Assembly: GCA_002081555.1 (NCBI GenBank)
Contig: MZNV01001346.1
Span: 1-45,801, forward strand
Origin: Protostelium mycophagum
Lineage: Eukaryota; Evosea; Variosea; Protosteliida; Protosteliaceae
Direction of reading: 5' to 3'
Length of the DNA stretch: 45,801 bases
The notes beneath the pieces are model-generated. The model had not been told where the DNA came from, did not search any database, and worked only from the letters and a program-made list of their open reading frames with translations. Of the stretch, positions 22,001 to 32,310 are shown piece after piece. A program made the position numbers and the translations under genes. The first letter of the stretch is position 1. Each line of letters begins with the position of its first letter.

Positions 22001-22553
22001 ATTCCATGTCATTTGAGAGGATTAACGAGCATTTTATCTACTTAGATCTACACACTGAGTCTGGCACTTATATCAAAGTATTTATTTCTTATATTCTTAT
22101 AAAATTCCACAATTCAAAAAAAATTGAAAGATTTTTTTGTGAAAGAATTTAACTTCTTGTAATTTTTTTAGTGAAAGAATTTAATTTCTTTTAATGTTTT
22201 ACACAAAAAAATTTAATTTTTTGTAATTTTTTTCCACGAAAGATTAACTTGTTCAAGAATTTTTTCACAAAAATTTTATTTTCTTGTAATTTTTTTTGTT
22301 TGTGAAAATTAAATTGTTCAGGAATTTGTGCATAGCGATCTCGGAAGGACGGAGCCAAGTTTCACTTCACTTTTAGGTTGTCAAACTGACATTCTACAAC
22401 TCGACGTGACTCAGGTCAACCTAGACTTCCCAGAAAAGGTGATCACGTGACCTGTCACAAATGTGTCAAGTCGTAATAATCTGACAGATTACTGTCGACA
22501 TTCCTGAGACCTCGAAAGCTGAGCTTCCAAGCTATTTGAAAATAAATCAATAG
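19049..22553 (+). CDS. PUS10: tRNA pseudouridine synthase PUS10
   Basis: A multi-exon gene. The N-terminal zinc-binding part has CSKCILRF and VCSACLGLLQ. The THUMP-like part has EFDDYTLALSLPPSLIIRQY, the segment that follows 'EF' in PUS10 proteins. The catalytic domain has SAGREDSDVRMIGRGRPF (catalytic Asp in RED.DVR) and ends with HTESGTYIKEFVHSDLGRTE, TDILQLDVTQV and a short tail KAELPSYLKINQ. PUS10 makes Psi54/Psi55 in tRNA in archaea and some eukaryotes, and has other nuclear and cytosolic roles in animals. The last intron (49 nt, after PEK) is inferred; without it the protein stops at 22450. Introns hold five GTTGTAGA words near 21583-21900, a copy of the inverted-repeat element and an A/T-rich repeat. 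Some 5' junctions (19640-19790) are uncertain. Confidence 0.93.
20719..20770. repeat. Dispersed inverted-repeat element, copy 2
   Basis: ATTGTAGAT, spacer GGTCGAATGTCA, ATCTACAAT, then ACATGATGATGGATTGATCAA. It is in a PUS10 intron, in the sense orientation here. See copy 1 at 13930 for the comparison. The similarity stops soon after the common GGATTGAT, so the element is about 50 bp. Confidence 0.7.
22078..22321 (+). repeat. A/T-rich degenerate tandem repeat filling a PUS10 intron
   Basis: This 244-nt intron interrupts the conserved segment between SGTYIK and EFVHSDLG. From about 22130 it consists of roughly four to five degenerate copies of a unit of 45-50 nt. The core resembles GAAAGAATTTAATTTCTTGT followed by a T-tract (for example around 22141, 22172, 22215, 22245). 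It is much longer than the usual 40-nt introns of this gene and probably grew by tandem duplication. Confidence 0.6.
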
Positions 22554-22902
22554 ACCCTGAGGCAACATTGGTGTTTTAATTTATTCGCAGTAGACTTTGT
22601 CGACATTTACTACATATACTATTTGTCGACAAGAAGTGTACAATTCCTTCGGTAAGTTACGTGAAATTACCGTGCGAGCTGACCTGGTTGGACGAGATGC
22701 GTGATGCCTTGCAGGTACATACTGTACAGATTTTTGAAAAGCATCGACAAGTGTGACCCATAATTTTGTATCGTTACAATTGTAAACGACTTGTCAAAGA
22801 ATCTTCAATACGTTTACCTATTATTTTCTGTGTCTTTGGAGTCGCCTGTCTCACAAAAAAGTTGACAAACAGGTGCTTGACGCAGAATAGAATGGCGATA
22901 AA
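22554..22902. other. Gap after PUS10, no confident gene
   Basis: 349 bp. Two TTGTCGACA sites occur around 22599 and 22624. A plus-strand frame near 22665-22760 reads CELTWLDEMRDALQVHTVQ, which looks coding. It has no convincing start or partner exon. Confidence 0.3.
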
Positions 22903-23197
22903 TCATTCTCCTTCGGCTTTCTGCTGGGTGGGATTTTTCATACCGCGCACATTCTTTATATGATCAAGTAATGAAAATGGGCTCAACACACCGTCGATAT
23001 GATCTTCGAGAACTTGTGCGGAGTGGGATGACTGTGGCGACTTCATGGACAACTGCTGGGATGAGTGCATGGACAGTTTTATTTTTAGCCCAGAGGAGCA
23101 CGGTTTCTCTATCACAATGGCCACTGATCTCTCTTCGATGTTGGGAAATAAACTGTAACACATCATCTACCTCTTTCTCTTCTCTTTCTTTTTCCAT
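22903..23197 (-). CDS. Possible small charged protein (about 82 aa, 2 exons)
   Basis: From ATG 23197, EREEKEVDDVLQFISQHRRE runs to GHCDRET. A 46-nt GT-AG intron can then join it in phase to QLSMKSPQSSHSAQVLEDHI, LSPFSLLDHIKN and a stop at 22903. Both parts look like normal protein and the intron size fits the local norm. An unspliced alternative ends at 22964. No family is recognised. The ORF is short, so this is tentative. Confidence 0.35.
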
Positions 23198-23645
23198 TAT
23201 TTGATTTCAATGTGTGAAATTGAATTGCTCATAGAAATAAACAATTGATTATTCTTATGTGAGTTTTCATTCCCTCACGACTTTGGCAGCGCATTGCAAC
23301 ATTCATTTTTCGAGTCGAAAGCCAATACCAGTGTGCATACTGCCAGTTTTTGTAATGAATGTGACTGATCTTCTTGCGCGTAGTAAAAAGGAAGGGACGG
23401 CCAGCAGGTGGTTTCGGTTTCAAAGATGTCTGTCACAGAGCAGCTAACTATGGTTCTTGGTTATGAGATCAAGGATGGATGCTGGTTTGGGTCTGAGACA
23501 TCCATTGGTCATCTTTACCTCCTTGTAGAATCTTCAAATTTCAACTCTCAGCCAGGATTCTCATTATTCGGTATTGGGAATGTTGTAAAGGAACAATCAT
23601 TACGTACTCTACGAAGTGGATGAAAGGTTTATTCAAGAATCGAGA
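23198..23645. other. Promoter and leader region of the beta-helix gene
   Basis: 448 bp. It contains a 65-codon plus-strand ORF from ATG 23427 to 23623 (VTEQLTMVLGYEIKDGCWFG...), ending 22 nt before the next start. It could be an upstream ORF, a small gene or chance. Nothing else is recognised. Confidence 0.3.
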
Positions 23646-26600
23646 ATGAGGAAAAGAGAAGCCCTAATCCTCTTCTTCATCGTCGGCATCATTGCCAATT
23701 GTGATGTGTATATAGACAGTGAGAGAGGCGAAGATAAAGACGGCTGTGGAACCTCTACTGTTCCTTGCAAGAGCTTCCTGTGGATTACAGAAGCACATCA
23801 GCCGACCTTATGCATTGGACCAGGTCATTACAATACCAGCGGCTATCAACTTCCTCCCTTCACCAAAATCACTTCTTTGACATCTGAGGTGATCTGCAGA
23901 CCTATCTACAGTCACTAACAAGTCCTAGTCACCAGTGCTTGAAGGCGGTCTTGTTATGACTGGAAACAAGATGGTACCTCTCATCCTCAATAACTTGGTT
24001 TTTCATTCTGGCGTGGTGATCTTAAACAATTTTACAGATGTGAACCTCACACAAGTCTCTTTTCGATCCAATAGTGTAGAGGTGAATTTATTTCGAGTTC
24101 AGTAGGATTGATGAACAAAAGATCAACACAGCGGATGCTTTTGGAGATTTGTCACTTGTAATCCAACAATGTAGTCTGGAATCCACCAAGCTTAACTCCT
24201 ATTTTATCATCAATCAGGCAATTGCTCATTCAATCTTGCAAATGATTTGATTGACATGCCACAGCGCGACGTTCAAAGCACTTCCTTGTCTATTGTAGAC
24301 TGCCATCTTCCCAATTCCACAATTGCCTCTGCTTTCATCTCAGCAAAAACTACTTCCAGATCATTTCGAAGAGATTTGGAGATCAAGAACAACAATGGCG
24401 AAGGCAACATCAACCTTCATGACGAGTTCCAGAAGGAAATAGGACTCGAACAGATGATCATTCAAGACAATCAGATCAATGAGTTGAGTGTCTTCCGGAT
24501 CTTTGACCAGTTCAATATCTCTATGTCAAACAACGTAATGAAGGCCTTGAGAGTGGGCCTCTCTTCACAAGACGATCCAAATCACGCGGTACAAACAAAC
24601 ATTAGCCTGCAAAACAACACCATAGGAATCCTGAATCTTGACCTGTATATACCAGTCTGCGATTTGGATTTAATTGTGACGGAAAACTTGATTGTAGAGA
24701 ACGCGTTGGTGAACATAGATGGGGCCTCTCGGCTACTTTTTCACATGGAGTACAATCAGATGACAGAGTTGCAATTCGAGGTGAAGAATCGAATTAGACG
24801 TGATCTGAGGATTCCAGCCTCTTGAAAGTAGAGAGATAGAGTTTAACATTTCACACAACAATATTTTGGACCTTCGTATGGAGTCTGAGAGAGTATTATA
24901 TCATAAAATTCGAGTTGAAGACAATATCTTCGGCCACATCCTTCTTAGTCTTGGATCAAGAATAACGGGATTACATGGACATTCAACTTTGGACATTCAT
25001 GGCAATGTCTGGACGGGTAGAGACGGCATATCAGCACTTGTAATCATGGAAATGGGAGACGCAGTGGTCTCTATCTCAAAGAACGTGATCCGAGGATACA
25101 CTGCGCCTGAGGGAGGCGGGATTTTACTTCAAAACATCGCGAGGTCTGAGGTCTTAATCAAGGATAACAGGTATTTGTTTGAAACCCGTTTTTATGATGA
25201 CGTCATCACAGTATCACGAATTGTACCGCTTATAACGGTGGTGGTGCATCTCTTGCATTGTCAGAGAGCAGTCTGATGATCTACAACAACACGATATCGC
25301 ATAACACTGCACTGGAGGGTGGAGCATTGAGAGTATGGGGAAACAACATCCACAAGTTTGAGCTGAGATCATGTCACTTTGACAACAACATCGCACAATC
25401 TGGTCATTTAGTATTTTCCACCGTTTTTCTGAATTTCCTGGTAACTCCTTTTGATATACAAATTGGTATTGAATAGAATAGATGATAGATAATGTTATCA
25501 ATGCCACAGACTCCGACCCAAGAGTCCAGACACTCGTTTCTGCGCAGAACGAGATCAACACTACCAATGCTGTGTACTGTCCCAACACGACGCATTTCAT
25601 TATGGACCAGAGCATATCACATAAGCAGACATGGGATTGTTCTCCCTGCCCAAGAGGGAGCTATATGCTGAGACCGAGTTTCATGAATAATTCCGTAATC
25701 ACAGGAGGGTGCACAGAATGTCCAGCTGCAGTCCAATGTGATGGTACAAACAAACCTATGGTGAGGATTTGGATCATTTCCTTTACTCTTTAATTCTGTC
25801 AGGTAGAAGGAAATTACTATTGTGATTTAGATGGCAAAGATCACCTGAGATGTCTTGAATGTCCATTTGGATATTGCAACAGCAGTTCACATGTCTGGTC
25901 AGACTCTTGTGTCGGTAACAGAGAAGGGCTACTATGTGGCAAGTGTAAAGAGGGCTTCACGAGTGCCTTCCTCACTTCTTCATGTGTTCCGGTCAACGAT
26001 TGCAACAAGTTGTTCACTATCGGGGCAGCTTTGTTACCGCTTGTCTACGCGGTAGGTTTGTACGCCTTACCAGTAGGAGACGGATCTGCTTGGAAGTCTG
26101 GATCCTTCTTTGTGCAGACTTTTCCTCTGCTAGGTATCTGTCCTCTTATTATGAAGACTGACACATTGTAGTGGATCAATCTCAATTCGCCCAGCTCGTT
26201 TCGGCTCTGACACTTGGCACATCATCAGATGGCTTGTCTTCGAGAGGACTTTGTATCATCCCGATGGATTCAATCGAAATAGGAGCAGCTTATTTATATC
26301 TCCCGTTGTCAACAACACTCATCCTTTCCATCGTGTGCATCATTCTGCGCATAGTTCAGCCCCAGAAAGAACACTTCTCTTTTGGTGATTTTTCACAAAG
26401 TTTATGATGTCGAAATGCTGACATAGTTGACAGACAATACACATGATAAGAAGAGGAGTCCGTTTAGCCGGAGCAGTACAGCACTCATCACAGCATGTCT
26501 CCTTGTCTATGGCAGCATCACTTCTGCACTGCTCAAACTGTTGGACTGCGTCCAGGTGACGCCCAATGTTCCAAACTCTGCTCTGACACATATCAGATTG

Positions 26601-27368
26601 GAAAGGATGACTGGAGTCTATTCAGAGATGCATCTGTGAAGTGCTATCAGTATGCATGGCAATATGTTGCACTAGTAATTGCAGCTTTACTGATGGTTTT
26701 GCCTCTGTTTCTGCTGATTGTAAGGTGAGTCTTTTTGAATGCCGGCAGTAAATACTTCACAACAAAGACTGTGAAGCATTTACTGAAGAGGATACTCTTG
26801 AGAGCTAAAAGTACCTCAGCTGGAGGGCCAAGAAGGCGGACACACCCACAAGTAGAGATATTGTGATGGTATTAGAAGGATGTTATCGGAGAGGATTCAA
26901 GTAGGCTTCTTCACGTCAACTAGCAGATGTGAACGATTGTAGATGGTGGGAATGCGTTTATATGACAAGGCGTCTGATTATGGTCTGCATCTATGTGCTG
27001 GCTGACCCACACTGGAGACTGACGATCTACCGACTCTTCATTTTAAGTTTCCTGGTCGCTCATTTACTCCTCCGACCTTTCAAGAATAAGACCGGGCACA
27101 GCTTAGAGACAATCGTGCTGATTTCTCTGATGTGCCTCGCCGTGATTGCAGAAAAAGAGAAGAGAATGTCCCGAATTCAACCATACATACAGGTGATTAA
27201 CACCTACAATAGCAGCATAATAACTGATGACGTCAGATGGTGTGCATATCAGTACCCATAGTTTTTTGTGCAGTGCTCTGTATACGGAAGTTGTATGGCA
27301 AACTGAGAAAGTGCTGTTGTAGAAGGAAAAAGTTGTCAGATGACTACACGCTCATAAATCGAGAGTAA
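23646..27368 (+). CDS. Large surface protein: beta-helix-like ectodomain, Cys-rich stalk, multi-TM C-terminus
   Basis: A multi-exon gene of roughly 1,000 residues. It begins with a signal peptide (REALILFFIVGIIANC) and CGTSTVPCKSF. A long ectodomain then has repeated strand-turn units (LNNLVFHSGVVILNN, NISLQNNTIGILNLD, HSTLDIHGNVWTG, SLMIYNNTISHNTALEGGAL) typical of right-handed beta-helix proteins, with many N-glycosylation sequons. Next is a Cys-rich segment (WDCSPCPRGSYM, GGCTECPAAVQCDG, YYCDLDGKDHLRCLECPFGYC, GLLCGKCKEGF). The last part has about seven hydrophobic segments, including IGAALLPLVYAVGLYALPV, ITACLLVYGSITSALLKLL, VALVIAALLMVLPLFLLIV and VCISVPIVFCAVLCIRKL. It ends with a CCCRRKK tail. 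A sensory or adhesion receptor is plausible but inferred. The final intron (45 nt) ends inside a TGACGTCAG. A paralogue starts at 157 (minus). Confidence 0.8.
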
Positions 27369-27370
27369 AT

Positions 27371-27613
27371 TTATTCACTCAACTTGGTTGCTTGCAAACG
27401 AGCTCCGGCGGTTTTCCCATCTAGGAATTCTTCAAAAGAATCTCCATAAGAACGACACATCTGACAGAGTTATAAATCGATGGATTTGACCTCCTCTAAA
27501 GTGAGTGTACACTGCGGTATTGGAAGAATTTCCAACATGACCAGTTCTTGAGTTCTCCTTTGCATGTAAATTCGCTCTGGCGACACAAACAACCTCCATT
27601 CACAGAGTTCCAT
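27371..27613 (-). CDS. Small hypothetical protein (70 aa, 2 exons)
   Basis: Exons 27613-27491 and 27460-27371 join in phase to 71 codons across a 30-nt GT-AG interval that contains an in-frame stop. The text looks like a real protein: CEWRLFVSPERIYMQRRTQE, PIPQCTLTLEE, then CRSYGDSFEEFLDGKTAGAR. The stop lies 2 bp from the stop of the beta-helix gene on the other strand, and its TAA overlaps AATAAA. I do not recognise the family. The 30-nt intron is shorter than the local norm, the main doubt. It could also be the last part of a gene that starts further upstream. Confidence 0.5.
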
Positions 27614-27719
27614 GCGCTCAAAGAGATTCCTTCATCTTCTAATCTGAATGAACATGATCCATTCTGATTCGTAAGATGATTGATGTTTCAAGATGAAAAC
27701 ATGATGATGTCTTTATTTC

Positions 27720-29134
27720 TCAGCTCATCTTGCAATCAGTGTCTAGTTGTTCTTCAGGGTCGATCAGCTCCTCCCTCTTATTCTCTTCTGTACACGTCAA
27801 CGAAATTTCGCAGAAAAGTTGATCTACAACTGACCCCTCTCTATGCCTCCAGGGGGTACTTTCCACATTAAAATTGTCCTGAAAGAAAAGTTGGCAGACC
27901 TCGACGTATTTTTCATGGAAAATTCAATCGGAACCCCCTCCCACCCCTTTTTTCCCGCCAAAATCGTCAGGGTGGTGAGTATTGACCTGATCCTCACGGC
28001 AATCGCCATCACAAAAATCCCTCCTTTTTGAATCAGAATTTTTGGCGGGAAAATGACAATCTACAACGAGATATTTACCTCTCGGTGATAATAGCGTATT
28101 TACCGTTGAAATCAATCCTGTCACGTGTGATTCGTGGTACAAAATCTTTTTTCTTCAGAAAATTCGTCAACTTTTCACGGAAATTTCACCTCTGACCCGA
28201 TGATGACGTCATACTCCGCCTCTTGCATCACTTTAAGGGCCGATTTCTCGTCCCCCCACCCCAACTGCATCGCTTTGGCGTTTCCTGCGGTGTTTAATCG
28301 CCTCGTTGTAGACGTGCGAAAAAAATCACGAATATATATTTATTATTTTATTGAACGCAAACCACAACATAAATCACACGGCTTTGTGCCGCAAAAGTCT
28401 GATGCATTTTGGTGATTTCCGGATTAGACTTGGGTCATACCTATCTTGTTTATTTGTATGTTTTTCATCACGATGGGAATGATGTCGGCGTCTCCATCCG
28501 TCAATATGATCTGATTGTCTTTAGCATGGAAGGTGATCACAACTCATGTGGTGATGATGGCGATGATCATCTGAAATGCTGCGGCTGTGCAAAAAGTTTT
28601 GACAATTTTTGTAGAGGATCGGCTTCTGTGGTGCAGCTCTGCTGCAATATTGGCTTCTCTGCAGCTCTACCTTCATCAATTTTTTGACTTCAATTATGGT
28701 TTTATATACGTTGTTACACGTAAGAGGATAAACTTTCTTCGGCAGAGACGACTGTACAAGTGGTATTGATAACCGTATTTTCTGAGGATCTCGGTAATAA
28801 CCGTGAGCGTTGCGAGAACCAGCGGTAACGAGTGACCGCTTACCGTGAAGCTCACGTTGCATACCGTGCTTCGGCAGATGTCTGATCGTCTGAGAAAACA
28901 TTTCTGCCTGATAAAAAGAATGCAAAAATACTAAATAAATAATTGTGTAAATACCTTTTCACAAAAGTAAGACGCATATAAACCGCAGAGTCCAGTCCCA
29001 CAGCCTAATTCGCAGATAGTTTTTCCCGCCAAAATATCACTTCTCTCCCTCAAAAATTCACAGAATTCTCGTGCTACTGGCCATCTACAACGAGTCATGA
29101 TCAATATACACAGTGAACCGTGTATGTTCGGCAT
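27720..29134 (-). CDS. METTL-type class I methyltransferase
   Basis: Minus-strand exons encode WPVAREFCEFLRERSDI, then SAM motif I CELGCGTGLCGLYA, motif II HAKDNQIILTDGDADI with a following MKNIQINK, then DVIIGSEILYHESHVTG, the motif preceding the catalytic strand in METTL21/FAM86-like enzymes. These enzymes methylate lysines or other protein side chains. Typical parts are present in order. The C-terminal region after LLSPRG is split by introns I could not fix with confidence; the last exon probably reads DQLFCEISLTCTEENK to a TGA at 27720-27722. The 5' end is also open: the exon starting WPVAR follows GTTGTAG and an upstream exon is likely. A long intron near 28930-28540 holds several small GC-rich hairpins. 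Confidence 0.75.
28041..28053. promoter_or_regulatory. TTTGGCGGGAAA (E2F-like) word, intronic example
   Basis: This exact 12-mer or its complement also occurs at about 7728, 27951, 29032, 33968, 34741 and 44334. It equals the classic E2F consensus, but most copies are in introns or exons rather than promoters. No function is assigned. Confidence 0.4.
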
Positions 29135-29517
29135 CTCGCCACAAAACGAGTCTCTTTGGGTTATTTATGTATCTGTTAGACATTTGTTGGTGGCAGAGCT
29201 GCAAGTAAGGATTCACATTTGTTATTCCAATCATTATTTTCATCTTATTAGATCTCCTACATTTTCATGCCTGTGTTGTCGTGGTCTCTATTCTCCATAT
29301 CCACTTGCTAAAAAGATTTAGAGGCTTCATTTTTTAAGAAGCCAAATGAAAGCTTGGGGTATTGTACGAATACTTAAGAGGACAGAAGGAACTCCATCAC
29401 AATGCAAGAGATTTAAAATCAACATCTTTGAAAAAAAGCTTAGATACATTCCATTGAAGACTGGATTGTCATCTCTCTTTCGTTTTTCCTTCGTACTTTT
29501 TGGAATTGACAAAAATC

Positions 29518-29724
29518 ATGAAGACTCACAATTCCTTTCGTGGTATGTATTATCTTTATCGTTCTATCTGGAAATTCCGACTCCCCGATCTCGAACTGTG
29601 TCTCTCTGATGTATTATTCAGCGTGATCACGATCATCATGATTATCATCGCACCCTTTCTTTTCACCAAGGGTATTTTCTATGAACTGTTCTACGGACCA
29701 TTCCCCTTCATTGTTCATTTTTGA
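29518..29724 (+). CDS. Small single-pass membrane protein, hypothetical (68 aa)
   Basis: An intronless ORF with a basic start (SFRGMYYLYRSIWKFR), a short acidic stretch (PDLELCLSD) and one strong TM segment (VLFSVITIIMIIIAPFLF), ending FPFIVHF. The positive-inside rule suggests a cytosolic N-terminus. No homologue is recognised. It could be an independent small membrane protein or the first exon of something longer. Confidence 0.4.
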   Translation: MKTHNSFRGMYYLYRSIWKFRLPDLELCLSDVLFSVITIIMIIIAPFLFTKGIFYELFYGPFPFIVHF

Positions 29725-29829
29725 GAAGGACGGTATGGTGATGCCCATCGCAGAAAATTGAGTTGAATCTACAATCGCCATTTACTGGAAAATTTTCAAC
29801 TCCGTGAGCAACAGAAACTGCTCCACACA

Positions 29830-30478
29830 ATGCAAGAGAGGAACGATGATATGATAACAGAATCCTCTTCTATAAGAAGCCGAAAAAGGCCTTTAGCGGC
29901 TGAACCAGAAGAAGCCGATTTGTTGATGACATCTCAAGAACAAGTGAGCCAACAAGGTAGAAAGAAGCTAATCTTGCAATAATTCTGATCATCTCAGATC
30001 CTATAAAACATTTTAAACAAGAGCGTGAATCGCAAAAACCACAGATAGTGGTAACCACGAGGAGCTCACGTCATGTCTCTTTTCGGTTTAAATCCTGCAG
30101 TGAGACGTTCTCTTGTCGGATCATATGCAAAGAGCCATGGGGCACTTTGGTCGAGTCGACTGAGGATTCGAGGAATCAGGATGAGGATTACATCCCGAAA
30201 GGCACACGTATGTGGTGTAGATGGGAGTCCTTGGTGGACAACAGAGCCGTCCCTATTTTGGAGGTAAGCTAAACATAGACATTTTTGTCTCCCGTACTTC
30301 CATCTTGATCTGAGGAATTATTAATGGTGGCCAGGTTCTCTATTTATCGTAGATGAGATTTGAGCGAATGGACATTGTATCGGATTTTTGGAGAGGCGAT
30401 CGAGCAACGTCATACCGGGGCGGTCCACGCCATAAATATTTGTGTTTACATGATTCATGGTCGGCTGCATTCGCTTAA
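29830..30478 (+). CDS. Hypothetical protein (172 aa, 3 exons)
   Basis: Exons 29830-29956, 29998-30263 and 30353-30478 join in phase to 173 codons. The N-terminus is polar and probably disordered (TESSSIRSRKRPLAAEPEEA, with a basic RSRKRP patch that could be a nuclear signal). The C-terminal half is denser: RSSRHVSFRFKSCSETFSCR, IPKGTRMWCRWESLVDNR, AVPILEMRFERMDIVSDFWR. The third exon follows TTTATCGTAG. No family is recognised and no membrane segment is seen. The clean phase closure and conserved-looking second half support a real gene. Confidence 0.6.
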
Positions 30479-30742
30479 CGATCGGGCATACAACGAGACT
30501 CATCAAGGTCCTCATTTCAGGAATATTCATGTACATCTCTCAAGCTGATCTCTTTACTTGTTTGAGTGTAACAATCGATTGATCAGCTTCGCTTTGAAAG
30601 GGATGTGAAGAGACACATCTTAAAAATTGCGTGCATGTCCGGATCAAAATTTCAAAGTAAAATCGTTTTTGTTTGGTTGATTATTTATGCAATGCAACAC
30701 AACTTCTGCAATATCGACAACATGAAGAACGCTGTCTTTATT

Positions 30743-31114
30743 TCAGTGCTTGGAGTAATATTGTGAGAATTCTTTTGTGGTCTGTGATGTTGGATGATTC
30801 TTCTTCAGCCAGGCAAATAGACTGTCGCAGCCACCAATATATTCTTTATCTACGTAAACGAAAGGACAAGAAGTGTGGCTCTCAGCTCCTTTAAAGTTCT
30901 AAAATGATGAGATCTGGATGATGAAAAATGAAAGGCCTACTGTTTTGTTCTTTGCAAGCCATTCTTTGTATGAATCTCTGGGATCTACTGCTCTCACATT
31001 AGAAGTCAATTTACTGGGGAATTCTTTGGATAAACCATTTGCCATTCCGCCAGCGCGTTGAAAGAATGGACAACTGGAGAATCCTACAACATGGAGTGCT
31101 CTTGCGGCGGACAT
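30743..31114 (-). CDS. Glutaredoxin-like (thioredoxin-fold) protein (109 aa, 2 exons)
   Basis: Exons 31114-30941 and 30898-30743 join in phase to 110 codons across a 42-nt intron. The N-terminus HVVGFSSCPFFQRAGGMANG has the beta1-Cys-helix layout of glutaredoxins, followed by RDSYKEWLAKNK. After the intron, SCPFVYVDKEYIGGCDSLFA matches the glutaredoxin 'cis-Pro then GG' region. The active-site motif is CPFF, without a second Cys, so if active it would be monothiol. The N-terminal half also resembles the extra N-terminal domain of animal MDH1B (recalled from memory). The gene ends with AATAAAG and is divergent from the SDR 163 bp away. The exact redox role is unknown. Confidence 0.72.
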
Positions 31115-31277
31115 GATGATGACGTATGACGATTTGATGTGAGGGATGTTGCGGAGGTGCAGTTCAGAGAAAAAGGGAAATTCAAGCTGACGCCAACAAA
31201 AGAAAATGACGCCATCATGTTTCCCGATGGGGTTTGAGGTCTGTGTACAGCATAAAAGAAGTTGAAAGACAAGCAAG
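31115..31277. promoter_or_regulatory. Bidirectional promoter, glutaredoxin-like / SDR
   Basis: Only 163 bp separate the two start codons. Both genes encode predicted redox proteins, so co-regulation is possible. No core element was recognised. Confidence 0.45.
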
Positions 31278-32160
31278 ATGACACAAGCAGTAACATGGTT
31301 GATCTCTGGTGCTACTAGAGGAATCGGCTTCGCTGTAAGTGTTGTATCTTGTACGGAATTTTGTACTGACACAACAAGATGGTAGAACAACTGGTGGAGA
31401 GAGCCAACACTGTGGTCTTCGCTGGAGCCAGGGACCCGCAAAACGCAAAGCCATTGCAAGAGTTAGCAGCCAAACACAGCAACTTGCACATTGTCAAGCT
31501 CGACTCTGCTTCTTCAGAAGACGCAAAGAATGTGGCGGTAGAGATAGAGAAGGTGAGCGTTGTATCTCTGATGAATACTCCTCGATGACAACATCATAGA
31601 GTGCAGGAGGTCTCGACTATGTCATCGCCAACGCTGGTATCGCCAATGGATTCCACACTCTCCTCGATTTACCTCTTGAGAAACTGTCTGAACACCTGAA
31701 TGTCAACTTGGTTGGTGTTCTGTGCCTTTTCCAAGCGGTGCACAACCTCCTGATGAAGAGAAATAACAAGTCCTTCGCAGTGATCAGTTCCTTAGCAGGA
31801 AGCTATTGGTTCTTGGAGAACAACACTGACATGCCTTTCTTTCATTATGCTGTCACTAAGCTGGCGGACAACTTGTTGGTTCGCAAAATCGCCGCTGAGC
31901 ACCAGAAGGATGGTCTCATCTCCCTCAGCATTCACCCTGGAGGTGAGGGCTATTGTACAAATATGATGTTCTGATATTTTGCAGCTGTTGCGACTGACAT
32001 GTCCAAACCTGTCAGAGATGCTATGGTGGCAGCAGGATTACCCCTAGAGTTTATTGAAGCAAAGGAAAGTGCGTCCGGTATTCTCAAAGTGATCAACAAC
32101 GCCAAGAAGGAAGACAGTGGAAAGTTCTTCAACTATGACGGACAACCCTTGAACTGGTAA
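31278..32160 (+). CDS. Short-chain dehydrogenase/reductase (249 aa, 4 exons)
   Basis: Exons 31278-31334, 31379-31552, 31600-31942 and 31985-32160 close in phase at 250 codons. Classic SDR motifs are present: cofactor loop SGATRGIGFA (T/SGxxxGIG), VIANAGIA (NAG), the catalytic Ser in FAVISSLAGS and YAVTK (YxxxK). The C-terminal region SIHPGAVATDMSKP is the usual substrate-side loop. The size and the VFAGARDP segment after beta2 fit the C-factor/sniffer-like SDR group and suggest NADP(H). It would oxidise or reduce a small carbonyl or hydroxyl compound; the substrate is unknown. It is cytosolic, with no signal peptide. The exon borders follow the 40-50 nt intron rule exactly. Confidence 0.93.
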
Positions 32161-32310
32161 TAAAGGATTGCCATGGGTGTTGATTACTTTTGAAATTTAT
32201 TTTTCCTGACAGACATCCCCGATTTTGCCGTTTATCCGGTGATTAACGTTAATTTACGCCAGCCGCACGTTAAGCCTCTCCTGCTTTATTTCGCTTTGTA
32301 AGAAGATCCG

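Noticed and set aside
31215-31459. Minus-strand extension of the glutaredoxin-like ORF into the SDR gene
   Set aside because: This part is antisense to the first SDR exons. The glutaredoxin fold starts at the ATG at 31114.
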